Shown: positions 44,418 through 57,146, numbered from the stretch's first letter. The stretch: DNA of 64,000 nt from Kalmusia sp. IMI 367209 (GCA_027946365.1 JAPEUQ010000004.1:1550001-1614000), one strand, 5' to 3'. Notes: generated by a model from the letters alone, not told the origin. Numbers and translations are program-made.

Positions 44418-46738
44418 TTAAGTCGCAAATCGGAAATCAAGGCTATGCTTCTGTCAGTCGCGTGACTCGTGGGCATCGCTGTGGAGTCGACTCACCGTTT
44501 GTTGCCCTCGTCTGTTGTGGTCTTTCTATAATTCTCCTGCTCCTCTTCTGTCATACCGTCCCATTTCTTTGCCTTTTGACTGTTTCGCCAGCGGTAATAG
44601 ATGTATGTACCGGGATATTGTATCACCTACACGGCGTTTAAGCTACTGCAAAGAACAATGTCGCGCTATGAATGGCTAGGGAATCACTTACACACATCCA
44701 AACACAAATCACCAAGAGGCCTTTGTTCGCCTTAAAGTATCGCGGCGCATCGGCAGGCTGGTAGACTGTACATCGTGAGCAAAATCATTATAAGTCTAGA
44801 TAAAAAGCCTTACTGTTTGCACCAATCATGCCGCTTACTTGGACGAACATGTTGTATAGTGAGGCGGACACGGTTCGATTCTGAACAGATCCCGCATTCC
44901 TACTCGTCCAAGCGACCTGTATAGGATGCGTGCTAAGTCTCATCAGCTCCCGCTCAATCTATCATGGCCTGTGCCAGACTTACTAAGGAAAAGAGAGTAG
45001 CACCGTCGCGATCGCAAAGTACGACCAAGCACTGATCGGATCCTTGAGTGCCAGTAAAGCCGCAAAGCAAGGCAGCAGCCAGGCGTCTTCCACCATCGAC
45101 ACAAAGCTTCGATTGTTGACCAGTTCACTGAAGGCAGTCACAAGAAGCATCGTGATGCTGGAACCGACAGTCTTCGGGATAGACAGTAAGTTTGTCTGGA
45201 TGACGTCGAATCCAAGGCCGCGGAATGAAAGCGTCAAGTACTGGTCGACGGGGTACTTAGGAATACCGAAAAGGAGCCCCAAGGCATACAAGGGCCACAT
45301 ATCATAGTCTTTGGAGCATTTCCAGATCTGGCTCACCGAGAGACCTTGGCGATTGTACATGCCTCCTTTGTGTGGGTCGTCTCGGATAACTGAGGTGCAC
45401 TGTTAAAAAAGGATTCTCCACGTAAGACAGAATTTCGGATCGGAGAGCTCTCACCAGAGTTGACAATGATCTTCTCTTCTTCCGTGGTGAAGTATCCTTT
45501 GGGATTCCACCGGCTCTTCGTCCTCGCCGGGCACTGCGGCATGAGAAAGAATGACAGCAGCCCAATCAAGAAGGTAAAAGTGCCTTCAATGAGAAACATC
45601 CATCTCCAGCCCTCGTAGCCCAAAATACCACGCATAGACAAGAGGCCAACAGCTGCAAAGCCAACGCCGATATCGACCATTTGCGACGACATCCAGAACC
45701 AAGCTAGACGAATCGGTAACGAACGCCCAGTGTACCAGTAACTCAGGTAAAGAATAGTATCAGGAATAAATCCTCCCTGGAACGTGGCAATAAGGTATCT
45801 CGTCGCGAGGAACGAGGCCCTCCCCTTGAGGAAGAACTGCATAGCTGATATGAAACTGAAGGCACAGATCTGTATCGGAATCCATAGATCCGGGCCAATT
45901 CGCTTGGAAATCAATTGCGAAGGGAGCTCAGCCACTAGGAAACCAACTCGAGAGATAGTTTGCCCGATGTTGTAGTCTGCACGCGTGATGCCGAGGTCGT
46001 CGAGCATATCGTCGGAGACGGCATTAGAGATGTTGTTACGGTCAATGTTAAGTGCTGCGAACATGACACAGACCCAGACCTGTGAATAGTAAGTAGAGAT
46101 GGTGGGACGTGCGGTTGGACGCTTACCATAATTTTCCCAATCTACCTTCCGTCGCACTGCCCTTTCTTCCCTCCACGTCCATCTAAAGCTCGGGTCGAAC
46201 GCAGACCAGTTTTCCCACTCTTTATGGATATATAATTGTTTGTACTCCTCCGCGTTTTCAGAGTCCCAAATGCTCGGTTGAGTCGCAATCTAACAGAGCG
46301 TTAGTTGCGAAACGCTGACCATCTATCTTAGAAGGTTCACTATTAGGCACATACCGCATCAAGATCGTAGACATCGTTCTTCGGGCCTTTTCGAATCCTC
46401 AAAAAACGAAGTAGAGCATCGCCAAGGACCGACTCCATCCGCTGCGTCTCTACCGTCGCCAGATTGGTCACGGTAGCAGTTTCCTTGACAGGGTGCTTGT
46501 CATCGGTACCAGTCGTCGAGCCAGCATTCTCAGACGAAGCTGTCCGCTTAACGGACTGAGAACTAACCGGCTGCGGCGCAGACATACCTTCTGCCTCGCG
46601 ATGCGATCCCAAAAGACTGGAAACTTCGTCGTCTTCTAGCTCGCTCTGGTGAATCGGAGCACTTGAAACTCCGTCGCGAACACGTCCTGGGTTTCTACGC
46701 CAGGCGCGTAGGCGCTTATATATCGTATCAATATCCAT
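44418..46738 (-). CDS. DAL5-family (allantoate/anion) major facilitator permease
   Basis: Eight exons: 46738-46355, 46289-46127, 46079-45455, 45389-44984, 44932-44814, 44765-44692, 44626-44496 and 44442-44418, for about 641 residues. A 180-residue cytoplasmic N-terminus leads to twelve membrane helices typical of the anion:cation symporter branch ([90 protein letters not shown]), ending NKRLDFRFAT. Family members carry allantoate, pantothenate, nicotinate or similar acids. All junctions keep the frame except exon 2: family sequence (VDWKIMVW) needs one base fewer in the CCC run at 46136-46138. An alternative donor earlier in exon 2 avoids the shift but deletes those residues. Confidence 0.88.
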
Positions 46739-48127
46739 GCAGCCCTACAAGAAATTTATCACCGGTTCACAGGTTGGCACCTTAGCATGCCCCCCTCTGG
46801 CGAGCAGATCAAGTGGATTCTTTTAGCAATCTGCCCGAAGTTCCATGTCTAGCGGAGAGCACGTAAGGGAAAGGAGCTGTTTTAGAGTGCGTGTGCCGAG
46901 GAGATTGTTGAAATGGAGATGGGACATGACACGCGCCAAGCATATCGCCATCTGCGCCAACTTATCGCCATTTGGAAATCCACTTTGCGCGATTGAGTCC
47001 CCATAATACAAGCGAATGAACTAGGAAAACACCTATCTTAACCCATATTTCCTATGATAAGTGTGACAATGGTTGCTTGAGCTCTGTATAATTGGGAAAT
47101 AGTAGCCGAGAAGATCTAAACAATATTCCGATTCCCTTGCAAGAGTAAATAGTTGGTATCGTTGGAATTCACCTGAATACCAACTCTACAACACATAGGC
47201 CTAATCTTTTCTAAATTATACAGGCAGAGTTTTATTGGCCCATATATGGTATAGGAAAATCGTGAATGAATCGTTGATGTAATGCATCCTACACGAAATT
47301 GTGATGCTGGATCCATCACATTGTATTACACTATGACCTGGTAACAGATTCAATGATTCGATACTGCGACATAACTGATCATAATGCACGCTTGGATTTT
47401 ATTGCTTGACGTTTGCAACACAAATCCGTCCAAACAAAGAAAGAACCAGACCACTGCTATGCCAGAAGGAAGCGTGGTTAACCAACTGTTTCCCTATCGA
47501 GAACATACCCTTCCTAGATATGACAAAACACTCATTTTTCCGTCCACCACTTCGTTTAAAAAGCGCAATGCGACTATGATGATATCAATACATGTCGGTT
47601 TCGGCTGCGCTTGGCACTGTGAAACGACGAATCGAAATTGGGGTGCGCGGGGTCGATAATCTCAATCCAAAAACTATCATACTTAACATGAATAGCTCAA
47701 AGTGCAAACAAGGTTCAATTGATAATTAAACATTAGTATCAATTGAAAATAGAGCAAATTGCTTTGCATAATTCGAGATTTGCGTCTCGATCTCATTCAT
47801 TAATGAGATCGTTCATCCGTGCACATAAAACCTCAGATAGCATGTGCATTGTATTCATTGAGCTTTGTGCATAGCACTTGATGCCTATAGAATTAAGAGT
47901 ATATCGGTAGCAGCGACGTTTCAGCGGCGGGAGTGTTGAAGGGTGGTCCTAGGGCCGCGCGCGCATGTCGCAACGGAACTAAAAATTGCGCCTAGGGGCA
48001 GTACTGATCGAGGGAACGGATTGAGATTGAAGTGATACCGGCCTTCCTTAAGGAATTGAAGGTAACGGGTATTTACAGTAAATCTGTCTTCTGTTGTACC
48101 TGATATCGATGCACTGCCTGAGATGCA
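46739..48127. other. AT-rich gene-poor spacer
   Basis: About 1.4 kb, very AT-rich between 47000 and 47900, contains no supported gene. It lies between an intact permease gene and a decayed hydrolase. Confidence 0.5.
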
Positions 48128-48960
48128 CTATAGAAAGGTGATCTTTCTGCCTTTACCGCCGACAACGGTGATAAGGTCTTGAAACAGCAGCGACAGGCGC
48201 CCCTTCGTTCCTTTCGTCCTATCCCAGCTCACCGAAACCTTCCCATCATAGTGATCAAATTGGTATAGAAAGTGCCTAGCTTGGTGGTGAAGCCAGCCCG
48301 TGCGGTAGTCAGCTGATCCAAAGCCGCCGGTGCGAGCTCCCACGTTTTACCCGCGGGTTGCGTCACGCGCAGTCCAGCAGCGTACTCAGTCAACATCCAC
48401 GTCGTTCCGCGGCCCGGGAGTGCGCCTTATACGGCGCACCGTTTGCGTAACCCTGGTTGTAGCTGTAGCGCCAGCCGTCTATGAGCCAGCCCTCGGTGAC
48501 AGTGGATGATGTTCCGTTCGGGTGGTCAAGGTACCTATAGCGCACGCATCAGGTTCAGAGAACGGGAGGATTAAGATACCTGAAAGTGAGCGAGAAGCTC
48601 GATGCTACTTATGAATGGGGATACGTTGTTCGGTAGCTCTGTGCACGAGGAACCAACATCAGTCCAAAGGGATGCTAGATAGTTCGATACTCGAAGAGTG
48701 TCTAAACTATTCGAAGCGATGACGCCATATGCGAGAGCCATGCTGTTTGCATCTTGCGGGTAGAGTCTCGCATTATCAGGGCTCTCAGTAAAAGCTCCGG
48801 CATCGTCGTCCTAAAATTGCTTAATTATAGCGGTCCGGAGATCTGAGGCTTGAGCCGAATACTTCGACGATCCATTCGTGTCGACCGTCGAAGGGAGTCA
48901 GGACGCCATATTGGCCATAGTGTTGAGCACGTTATACGATCTTGCGAAACAATGTGTTAG
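48128..48960 (-). pseudogene. Decayed alpha-L-rhamnosidase-like (GH78 type) gene, C-terminal part
   Basis: Reading the minus strand gives a broken copy of the C-terminal half of a six-hairpin hydrolase. Recognisable pieces are YPQDANSMALAYGVIASNS, then NNVSPFISSIELLAHFQ, NGTSSTVTEGWLIDGWRYSY, WMLTEYAAGLRVTQPAGKTW and ARAGFTTKLGTF. These match, in order, the catalytic barrel end and C-terminal beta domain of fungal alpha-L-rhamnosidases. They lie in different frames. About 15 codons are missing between the AHFQ piece and NGTSSTV, and a frameshift with loss of the conserved HGWSTGP segment precedes WMLTEY. No N-terminal half is recognisable upstream. Pectin side-chain degradation would have been the role. 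The family call is moderately sure; the decay is clear. Confidence 0.7.
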
Positions 48961-49685
48961 AGATGCGTGATGTGGGTGTGAAAGACTGAAGTCCCAAAAT
49001 GACTCCCCCGACGTTCCAGGTAGTCAGCGTATACTGGCTCACTACATTTGTCCTTCTATCTTCTTATCCAGGTATAGTCAAGTCTCTAGCGCCTAATGAA
49101 AGCCCTCGATATTCGCCACAGCGGGACCGTCTTCATAGTTGCTGGCGCTTCTGGCGCTCCGAAACAATCCCTGACAGCCTGATCTATGAAAAGATCAGAT
49201 GCAAACTTGGATGAGCTCACCGAAATAAAATCGTGGATTCTACCGTGCAGGATAGTTGAGGTCGCCAGAACATGCTAGCAAAAAGATCATATACCCAATA
49301 TATGGTCCGAATACGTACTAGGTTAGGAAAAGGTCTTCAGAAACTCCGGAGCTTCTTCTGCGCCTGTTAGCGGTCTGCCTCATACTCGTGGTAGAGCGCC
49401 AAATTCTATCCTTTTGACAGTGCAGTCCATTCAATATACGGTGGCAGTCCGGAACGTCAGCTTCATGCGAGACTTTGTCAAAGCAGTAGCGTAATGTTTG
49501 GTCGCTTATGATCGCCCTGCGCTAGGATCTAGATCTTTCATGCTTTGACGCAAGCTTTTGCTTCATTCATAATATTAAAAGGCCAGGGTCCGAGGAAGAG
49601 GAAGAAGAAGAAGAAGAAGAAGAAGAAGAAGAAGAAGAAGAAGGTGAAAGTGCCGCAATGTTCATTGGAGAAGCGATACATTGCA
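48961..49685. other. Gene-poor spacer with degraded sequence
   Basis: No gene is supported; part may be the unrecognisable N-terminal remains of the rhamnosidase-like gene. A GAA microsatellite lies at 49592-49643. Confidence 0.45.
49592..49643. repeat. (GAA)n microsatellite
   Basis: A run of GAG/GAA triplets, about 17 units and nearly pure GAA from 49601, lies just downstream of the homeobox gene stop codon. Confidence 0.95.
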
Positions 49686-52201
49686 CTACCATAGATTGAA
49701 TACACCTGTGCTCTCCGATACAGCCGTATTCTGAATGATTCCGACGTCCTTCTTGAACTGCCACAGCCATTCTGCATGATCAGCCGCAGTCTGATTCCAT
49801 GGATCGTCGGATTCATAAACGATCCATCTCGCATGGTGTTGAATCTCTTCATCTGAGGGTACATGTCGATCTGGGTTGTGGGGAGACATTGTCGCTAAAG
49901 TCCATCGCCTTAGGTCACTGACGAGCAGACGAAAGAAATTCGAGTCGATTGCCGAATGACCAAATCGAAACCTATCGTCGATTCCTAGGCGTATCGGGGG
50001 TGTATTTGAAGGATGCATCGATGTAAATGTATTTCCGGAAGGAGAAGTAGCCGGGTGCTGGATCTGGACTGTCTCCGGTACTGAAAGATCTGACGGCAAC
50101 GAAGTAGCTGTCTGAAAATGAGCAAATGGCACAGGCAGAAGTTGCGGTGTTGGTATGAGCTCGACCTGGCTCTCAATAGATATGCCTGCGCGTATCTTGA
50201 ATGCTGAAAGCCAGTCAGTACTGCCCTCGATGAGACGAATTGCACAACCGGCGAAACCTTCCAATGTGCTGTTAGAGTCCTTCTCAACACGACGGATGAT
50301 TTCGCAAGCTTCTCTCTGGAGCTCGCAGTCTAGAAGACCTAGGCGAATGAGTTTCCCTATGTCAACGAACGTGCGAAGTTGAGCTTCAAATGGACATCGC
50401 TCGAAAAGCTGATCTTGACCATTGATTTTCAACGTCGAAACTCCATCAGCAACGAATCTGATTGGTCCAAATCTGGATTCTTGCAGCACCTCTAACGATG
50501 ACATGACCAAGTCGCGAAGCCAAGAGTCGCATCGATGTCGCTGTGTAACGGATAAGACTTCTTCTGCTAGCGCTTCTGCTGCGAAGATAATGCGACATGC
50601 TTCGAGATGAATGGAGCGGCTGCTTGGTAGTTGCCCGTACTGGTCGAGCCATTTCTGTTGGTAATAGTTTATCTCGAGCTTTAAAAGCTCGTAGGCATTG
50701 ATGGGTGTCGCTGTTGGTGCGTTGCTCGCACGCATAGGGAACGGTGTACTTCGCTCAAAATGAATGAGGTCTGTCACCCGTCTTAGGAAAAGACATTCCG
50801 TTTAATCGAAACAGCGACGATCACTTACAGGGTGGAATACCGTTCTCCACAAGCCTCAAGACTTTATCCTCGAATCCCCAATCCCCCTTCCAATGCGACA
50901 TTGTTGCGCCTGCTTTGAAATGGTCGGCTAGGTGATCCACTCTCTCCATCCATGTGCTCATGATTAGCATGCAGAATCCACACCTGGATACGACATTCAT
51001 AGTAGGTCTTCTCCACCGTACTACCGGCAGGCACTTACAGTCAGCTTTGTGAACAAGCCGTAAGTGTTGAATAAGATGGTCTTTTCGGTGGAATGTGCGC
51101 TCTCCGAAATTACGTGCTTGACAAGCCGAGTATTGATGCGCTTCTACGTGAACGTCGTCGGGCGATGATTTGCCACAGAATACGCAGCAGATATCCTCCG
51201 AATTGTCTGCCACAGGGACCCGAGGTCCGTCAGGTGCGCATATCCACTGGTCAAGAGAGAGGTGCAGTGTCTTTTCGTGGCGTTGCCAATCGTACTTAGT
51301 CTTGAATGTTTCTGTGCAAAATGTGCATTGGTAAGGTAGCTCAGGACTGACAGGAGCCTTATCAGGCTTACGGTGCTTGATAAGACGTCTTTTATTGATT
51401 CTTCGGGTGCGACTGTAAGACTTTTGAGAATCCGATGAACAGCAGTCCGATTGAGCAATCGAGCACGACGTTCCCGCGCTACTCGCTGACGATGAGGGGC
51501 ATAGCATTCCCGAACAATTGTCGGCCGTGAAACCAGAGTCATGAAGATTATGATGCTCTGGCGGAAAAATCAGTCCGAGTAAGTGAATTAGGATACGTTA
51601 GACACGCTAGACGCTAGGACGTACGAAGGAAGCCGTCCCAGCCTGTCGCTACAGCGCGGGTGATATCGCTGACAGCCGCAGGCTCATTCTCTGGTGGTGA
51701 CTCAACCCATCTTTGCAAGGGGTTTTTGTGCGGAGCCCTCTGCTGGACAGCTGGAGTACCTGGTCTCGCAATTTTACTAGCAGAGTCCGCTGCTTTGATG
51801 CGTATCGGCATCGATCCAGATCGAATACCATGTACTTGGTCGCGGCGGCGAGCATTTGCAAACCAGTTCGTGATCTGCTTGCGATCGAGGCCAGTCTGCT
51901 CCTGTAAGAATTGTAAGTCTTCGGACTTGGGATAAGGACTGCTTCCGTGCGCATTGAGCCATGTCTTTAAGACGCGAATCGCATTCTTGCTAAAGCGACC
52001 ACCCTGTTTCGGTGGTATAGCAGGAGTGATCGGACAAGTGGTTGACGGAGAAGCAGAGCAGGTACTCGAGTAGCTGGAAGACTCCGCGTTCGGTGCTCGC
52101 CGGTAATCCAATGGTATCAGCGATGGAGCCTCCGCCAGTGCCAGAAATAGCGCATCGAAGCTGGCATCTTCGAAGGCGTCATGGGAGCTCAAATCATACA
52201 T
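49686..52201 (-). CDS. Homeobox (TALE/KN type) and C2H2 zinc-finger transcription factor
   Basis: Three exons, 52201-51625, 51557-50829 and 50770-49686, encode 796 residues. The homeodomain covers about residues 67 to 125: FSKNAIRVLKTWLNAHGSSPYPK then LQEQTGLDRKQITNWFANARRR, with the W-F-N-R recognition helix of TALE proteins. Exon 2 adds C2H2-like fingers, YQCTFCTETFKTKYDWQRHE with later His, CVFCGKSS...H, and HRKDHLIQHLRLVH. The last 370 residues are a helical regulatory region without a named domain. This homeobox-plus-finger layout is known in filamentous ascomycetes and is thought to regulate development, but no target is evident. It is intact although decayed genes flank it on both sides. 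Confidence 0.92.
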
Positions 52202-53169
52202 GCTCGATACGAGTCAGTGGGACTGAGACTGCAAGTTCGAAGGTAGTACTTACTGATGAAGAGAGCATTGACGTTCGAATACACCCAGGATGTCGAAGTT
52301 ATAGGCGCGGAGACCGCTACGTGGGCTCAATTCAGACATTTCTGTCGACACTAGAGCTATATAGGCAAAGTTTCGCGGTTGGGACTTCATCACGTGATGG
52401 TTTCCGTTCTCAGTGTGGTAGCACTTTGCAGATAAGCCTGCCACTTGGGCCCTTGAGAGTGCAACGCGGTTTGATTGGCCGAAGAGAAGATATGGTGGCA
52501 ATAAGACCAAGTGTTTGGCTTGGACCGTCCATATACCTACTTACCAGAAACCAAGATGACAAAAGCAGTGCAGAAGACGACGGTTAGCGCACAGATTTCC
52601 TAGTGCCGTCACTGCAAGGTGGAGCTTTTCGACCCAACGCTAGACCGAATTGATCAAAGCGCCTTGTCATCTACGCCTTGCGAGACCGGCAGACGTCGTC
52701 TGATCTTCTAGTCACCACTTGAACGCGTGAGGAGCGCGGCTCAAGACTCGCGCATCTGTCATCTGGGTTAGAGCGTCCTCCATACCAATCCCACTATTGG
52801 GGTATTGGGAAGTATACAGTAGATTCCAGCAGGCTTGCCGCATGACGTTGAGATGATGATCCGACGAGATGCTTGTGAGGCTATGGTTAGTAATGGCTCT
52901 CATGACCATGATCGGAACTCTTCTTTTGGTCGCTCAAATCGCAGCTCCATAGCTCCAGTAGACTGGCATGCCTCCAATGGTACTCAATCATAAAACGCAA
53001 AAATTCCTTGGAGACTCCAGCGACATAATTTTGTAGATATATAGCCTAGCATATCAACTTTTGCCTCCCATCGAGAGAATATTTTATCTTTCCACTTTAC
53101 TCGATTTGATTACAAGGAACTCTGTCTGAGAGTCGAGGAACAAAACAACGAAAATTACCCGACAACGGA
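52202..53169. other. Intergenic region, promoter of the homeobox gene
   Basis: No gene is supported. It separates the homeobox gene from a divergent decayed gene. Confidence 0.5.
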
Positions 53170-54209
53170 ATGTGCTCACCATATTGGATCAAAGCTGAGG
53201 ATTGGCACACAGCTGGTGAACCATTCCGGATCATCCAATCCATCCCTCGGGATCACCTCCTTGAAGGAATCACGGTAGCCCAACGTCGTCTTAGCATCAT
53301 ACAAATCCACGAGCATCCTCTGGATACCCTTCGTCGAACATTATGCCATGAACCTCGTGGCCACGCTGATATGTACAGCGACTTCATCACACAGCCTGAC
53401 GACCCCGGGCCAACTTTCGTGTTCTCTTCTTTCACAAGGACAGATTTGCGACAATCTATGGCCAGCACCATAGCTTTGGGTCACCGGGCTGTCAAGAAGG
53501 GGCTCGTAAAAGTCCTGCAGAGAACGGCACGGTAGAAGTAGTCGTCGATCTAACCCCTAGACGCGTTGTAGCATTTGTGACGGTGAAGCAAGGGAAACCT
53601 ATACATACCGACTTTATCAATGTTCTGAGCTATCAGTTGGCCAGTCATGTTCCGATCACTCTCTCGTCATGACAGAGTACTATTGACGTGGATCTGGCAT
53701 ACTCCGGTGCCCTGTTCGCTGCTGGAGACACCTTACAACTGGGCGTGTGGATCAAGCCTCAAAACTTGGGCGAATTCATCAAGCTAGGATGAGAAGTCAA
53801 GGCACTAGTGCAGCAGGGATCGCGAAATTAAGATTACAATCGCTCGTACGGGGTCGTTTTCTTTCACATAGATAGCGAGTCGGCGGGTCGCTCTATGGCC
53901 ATCTGAGAGACAAACGTCGTAGTATTTGCTGATGGACAGGTCGATCGCTCCCCATGTGGTAATGGGACGTGTGCTAGGCTTGCAATCCTACTGGCACAGC
54001 GAAAGCTGGTATTGGGAATGACCAAGTCGTTCCATCGATCAAACGTTGGCACACAGTCCGAAGGACACATTGTGTCTGAAGAGGCGGGTGCGAATGAAGG
54101 TTTTCTGTCGTGCATTCCGCGTGTGCGGGCAAGTGCCAACCTTATCGTGCGCATGGATTTCTTCATCAATCCGTCCGATCCGGTACATCCAGGTTTCATA
54201 TTTTGTTGA
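53170..54209 (+). pseudogene. Decayed proline racemase/hydroxyproline dehydratase-family gene
   Basis: The start reads EDWHTAGEPFRII and later LCHEPRGHADMYSDFI, hallmarks of the proline racemase superfamily. From 53532 a second frame continues: VEVVVDLTPRRVVAFVTVKQ, DLAYSGALFAAGDTLQLGVW, VFADGQVDRSPCGNGTCARL and NPSDPVHPGFIF. The Cys of SPCGNGT is the second catalytic cysteine position. Within this frame stops occur at 53670 (TGA), 53790 (TGA), about 53829 (TAA) and 53904 (TGA), and the two frames are out of register, with material missing near 53440-53530. Two TGA stops sit where the family often has Arg, consistent with CGA to TGA changes. Active relatives isomerise proline or dehydrate trans-3-hydroxy-L-proline. 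This copy cannot make an enzyme. Confidence 0.85.
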
Positions 54210-54734
54210 AAGTCAGTCGAGAGGCAGTAGTGCTCGGGAGCACGCAAAAATGCGAGACACTTAATTCTATGGTCATCGGGCCACAGTCCTGGAGTCTCAT
54301 TTGTCATTTCAAGAACTCGTATGTATTGAGTTCAGCGTGTTGAATGTATGTTAACGTCACTTTGTTGTATATGCAAAATCTGCTCATTCCTTTCACTATC
54401 ATCCGACTTCAATCGCAAATCTGACTTCCAGAGACCGATCGTATGGCGGTGGCGTCGCATCATCTGCCTTTAGAGGTGCACGTCATATCGGCTACAGTAG
54501 CCATGGAAGAATGGGGCGTGTACACGCTGCTTTTCTAGTTTACTGTTCAGTACCTCTACTTCGCTTTGTAGAGTCATGGGATTACTAGTTGTATAGAAAG
54601 AGTATTGTACTACAATTTGGTGTGTTGCATCTGAAGTGCTGAATACTCGCTTTCTAAGGCAGAAAGAGATAGTAAGAAGTAATCATTTCTGACATTGTCT
54701 GCCCATAGCTGTTCACATAGATAGGTGCAGTCAT
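54210..54734. other. Intergenic spacer
   Basis: This lies between the end of the decayed racemase-family gene and the 3' end of the transporter gene. I see nothing else in it. Confidence 0.5.
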
Positions 54735-56233
54735 TCATTTACCAGTTCGGAAGGTAAGCATCTTCCCTGAAATGTATCCGCGCGATATGATGAAGCATAT
54801 ACCGCCCAAGACGACAGCAGCAAGATACAGTCCGGACGATGCAGCTGCAGATGTTCCCTGAAGCAACTCTCCACCGATCGGAAGAGCAACCAGTCCAGCA
54901 AAACTGACTGCCCAATTTAATGTACCGTAGAATCGCCCGTACTCCTTGGGTTCGCAAGTTGTACCCACACATACGGGCATGATAGACAGCCAGGAGCCTG
55001 ATCCGAAACCCCAGAATGCTGCGAAGGAATAAAGAACAGCCGTTGAGCTCGTGCCGAATGGTACGAATAAGGCCGCCGTGATGCCAGCAGTCGTCAGAAT
55101 CATCAAGATGATTACATCGAAGTGACCGAGACGGTCTGCCATGAAGCCTGGGAGCACGCGTCCAAGACATGAACAAGCGTTCAAAATCGCGACGAGATTG
55201 TAGCCTAATTCCTTCGTGAAACCGGCGGTGATTGCGAATGTAGGAAGTAGGCCGCTGATACCGATGATGGCAAACTCCAACAGCACCATGCCCCCCGCGA
55301 TGTAGGAGAAGGGCGCGGAACGGAATGCTGTCAAGCTCATGACCGCGAACTTCTTCCTTCTTTCTATCAATTCGACTGTCTCTGATGCGCATTGTCTCTC
55401 GTAGAGTCGGGGGAAAGGCAGCAAGCAAATAGCCCCGACGATGGCAAGTCCACTCGCCATCGCTCCAATTGCGCGGAAAGCTCCCTTGAAGCCCGTCGAT
55501 GCCAGTAACTCGCGGAGCATGATCGGATACACAACACCACCCAAGCTAGATCCAGATAATGCAAGTCCCATCGCCAGACCCTTTTTTCCTACGAAAAGCT
55601 TCCCGATGCAAGCAATGCCTAACGTTCCGCTAAGGGCAGCCTGGACGCCACCGAGCACTCCTAAGCATAGCATAAAGTGCCAGTATTCAGTGCATTCGGC
55701 CAGAAGAAAGTAGAAGGCTGCCGTGAGGAGGACTGCGATAGGAGCAAGCGGACTTGGCCCATACATGTCGATCAGAGGCCCAGCCTGTACGCCGAAGAAA
55801 AGGCCCAAGAATATGTAGAGACCTGATATCCAGCCGATATCCCGTGTGGAATATTCCTGGAGGCGATTCTGAGCAATTGAAGATTGTGTGGAGCCGACAG
55901 ACTGCATGAAGCCTTTGGGAGACTGTGAGTAAAGAACATCGATGAAGGCGGCTTTCGCCCCCAGTAGAGAATGAAGGTTGATGGGAATATAATTTACTTA
56001 CCCCACGAAGAAGCCAAGAGCAAGGAGCAGCCCAGACAACACAACCACCCTTGCATTGTCGACTCTGGTGCGCGGCAGGCAGAGTGCGGAGTGATTGAAT
56101 GTTCATCCGCAGAAGTTCTTGCGGCAGCCACCGTGGATGATGCTGGCACAGCTGCTGCCAACCGCAGTATGCTTACGGCCTGTTCCTGCTGGCCACGTGG
56201 GAATATGCTGTTTGATGATGCGGCGGCGGTCAT
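54735..56233 (-). CDS. Monocarboxylate-type major facilitator transporter
   Basis: Two exons, 56233-56002 and 55912-54735, join across an 89-base intron (GTAAGT donor, AAAG acceptor) to give 469 residues. Exon 1 supplies an Ala/Ser-rich N-terminus and helix 1 (GWLCCLGCSLLLASSWG). Exon 2 follows with the family pattern STRDIGWISGLYIFLGLFFG, GPLIDMYGPSP, VGKKGLAMGLALSGSSLGGV and, in the second half, ACSCLGRVLPGFMADRLGHF. Eleven to twelve helices are visible. Fungal members of this branch move monocarboxylates or secondary metabolites. The alternative AG acceptor further upstream breaks the frame, so AAAG was chosen. It lies beside a decayed proline racemase-family gene, with which it may once have shared a role. 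Confidence 0.88.
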
Positions 56234-57146
56234 GATACTGACCTTTGAATTATTGCTGCTTTAATGTGCCAAATCCGGGAACGTCGCAACCTATTTGGAT
56301 GCACAATATCACGGCAACAACCATCTCTAATTAATATGAACATCATGTCGTGCGTATCCACTTCACCTTGGAGCTTTTCATGATCATTTCATACTTGTGT
56401 GGGTACTCCAGCGAATAACACAACAATGATCACAGTTCCGAGGTCGCAGGGCGTGAATGACATAGCGCTTTACCTTATTGGCTCTAGCGCCACACAACCA
56501 AGGGTCTCACAGAATTCCCGGACAGGGTGCTCGTTGATCACATGGTGTGCGATTGGAGGCAGCCTTATCTACGCAGATTAGTTAAAAATTCGATGGGCTT
56601 GGCACTCTTGTGGATGTTGTTATATGGGTCAAGTTTCTGTAATTCTGCTCATGGTCCAGACTCGCGGCCGAGCTCTTCGTTCCATGGAAACTCGAGTACA
56701 GTCCCGTAGCAAGCCCCAAGCCACGAAGCAACACCTCACATGAGACAAACCGTGATATGGTTTTCTCGAGTAGATAGAGGACGGCTATCTGCTTTTAGAA
56801 GTCCCATCGCAGGCAAATCTCATTTTTCTGACCGGTCCCTATGCAAGACCGGCTGGGTCTCCAATTTGTTTCCCTATGCATTGCTGGCTTGATTTCCTAT
56901 TAGTAATTACTAAGCTAGGTTACTGATCTACCTGAGATATCCGCTAGGTTTCCAATTTGTTTGCAATCCCACCCCTGTTGGCTTGGTCCTGACGCTGCTG
57001 CCCAAGGTTTGCCAACATCACTTGTGCACTCTAAACAGCATTGCTCGCAGCGAGCTTGAAGTGCTGATTACGTAGATCCATAATCGGGCATCGGAATATC
57101 ATTTTCTCCCATCACTGTACAACTCCACGTATTCATTCCCTTCACC
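56234..57146. other. Gene-poor AT-rich spacer
   Basis: No gene is supported. The phrase CCAATTTGTTT occurs twice (near 56859 and 56951) about 90 bases apart, but no larger repeat was seen. Confidence 0.45.

Noticed and set aside
40639..46738. Nutrient-transporter cluster formed by the sugar porter and the DAL5 permease
   Set aside because: They are separated by 1.8 kb and belong to different substrate families; nothing else supports a functional link.
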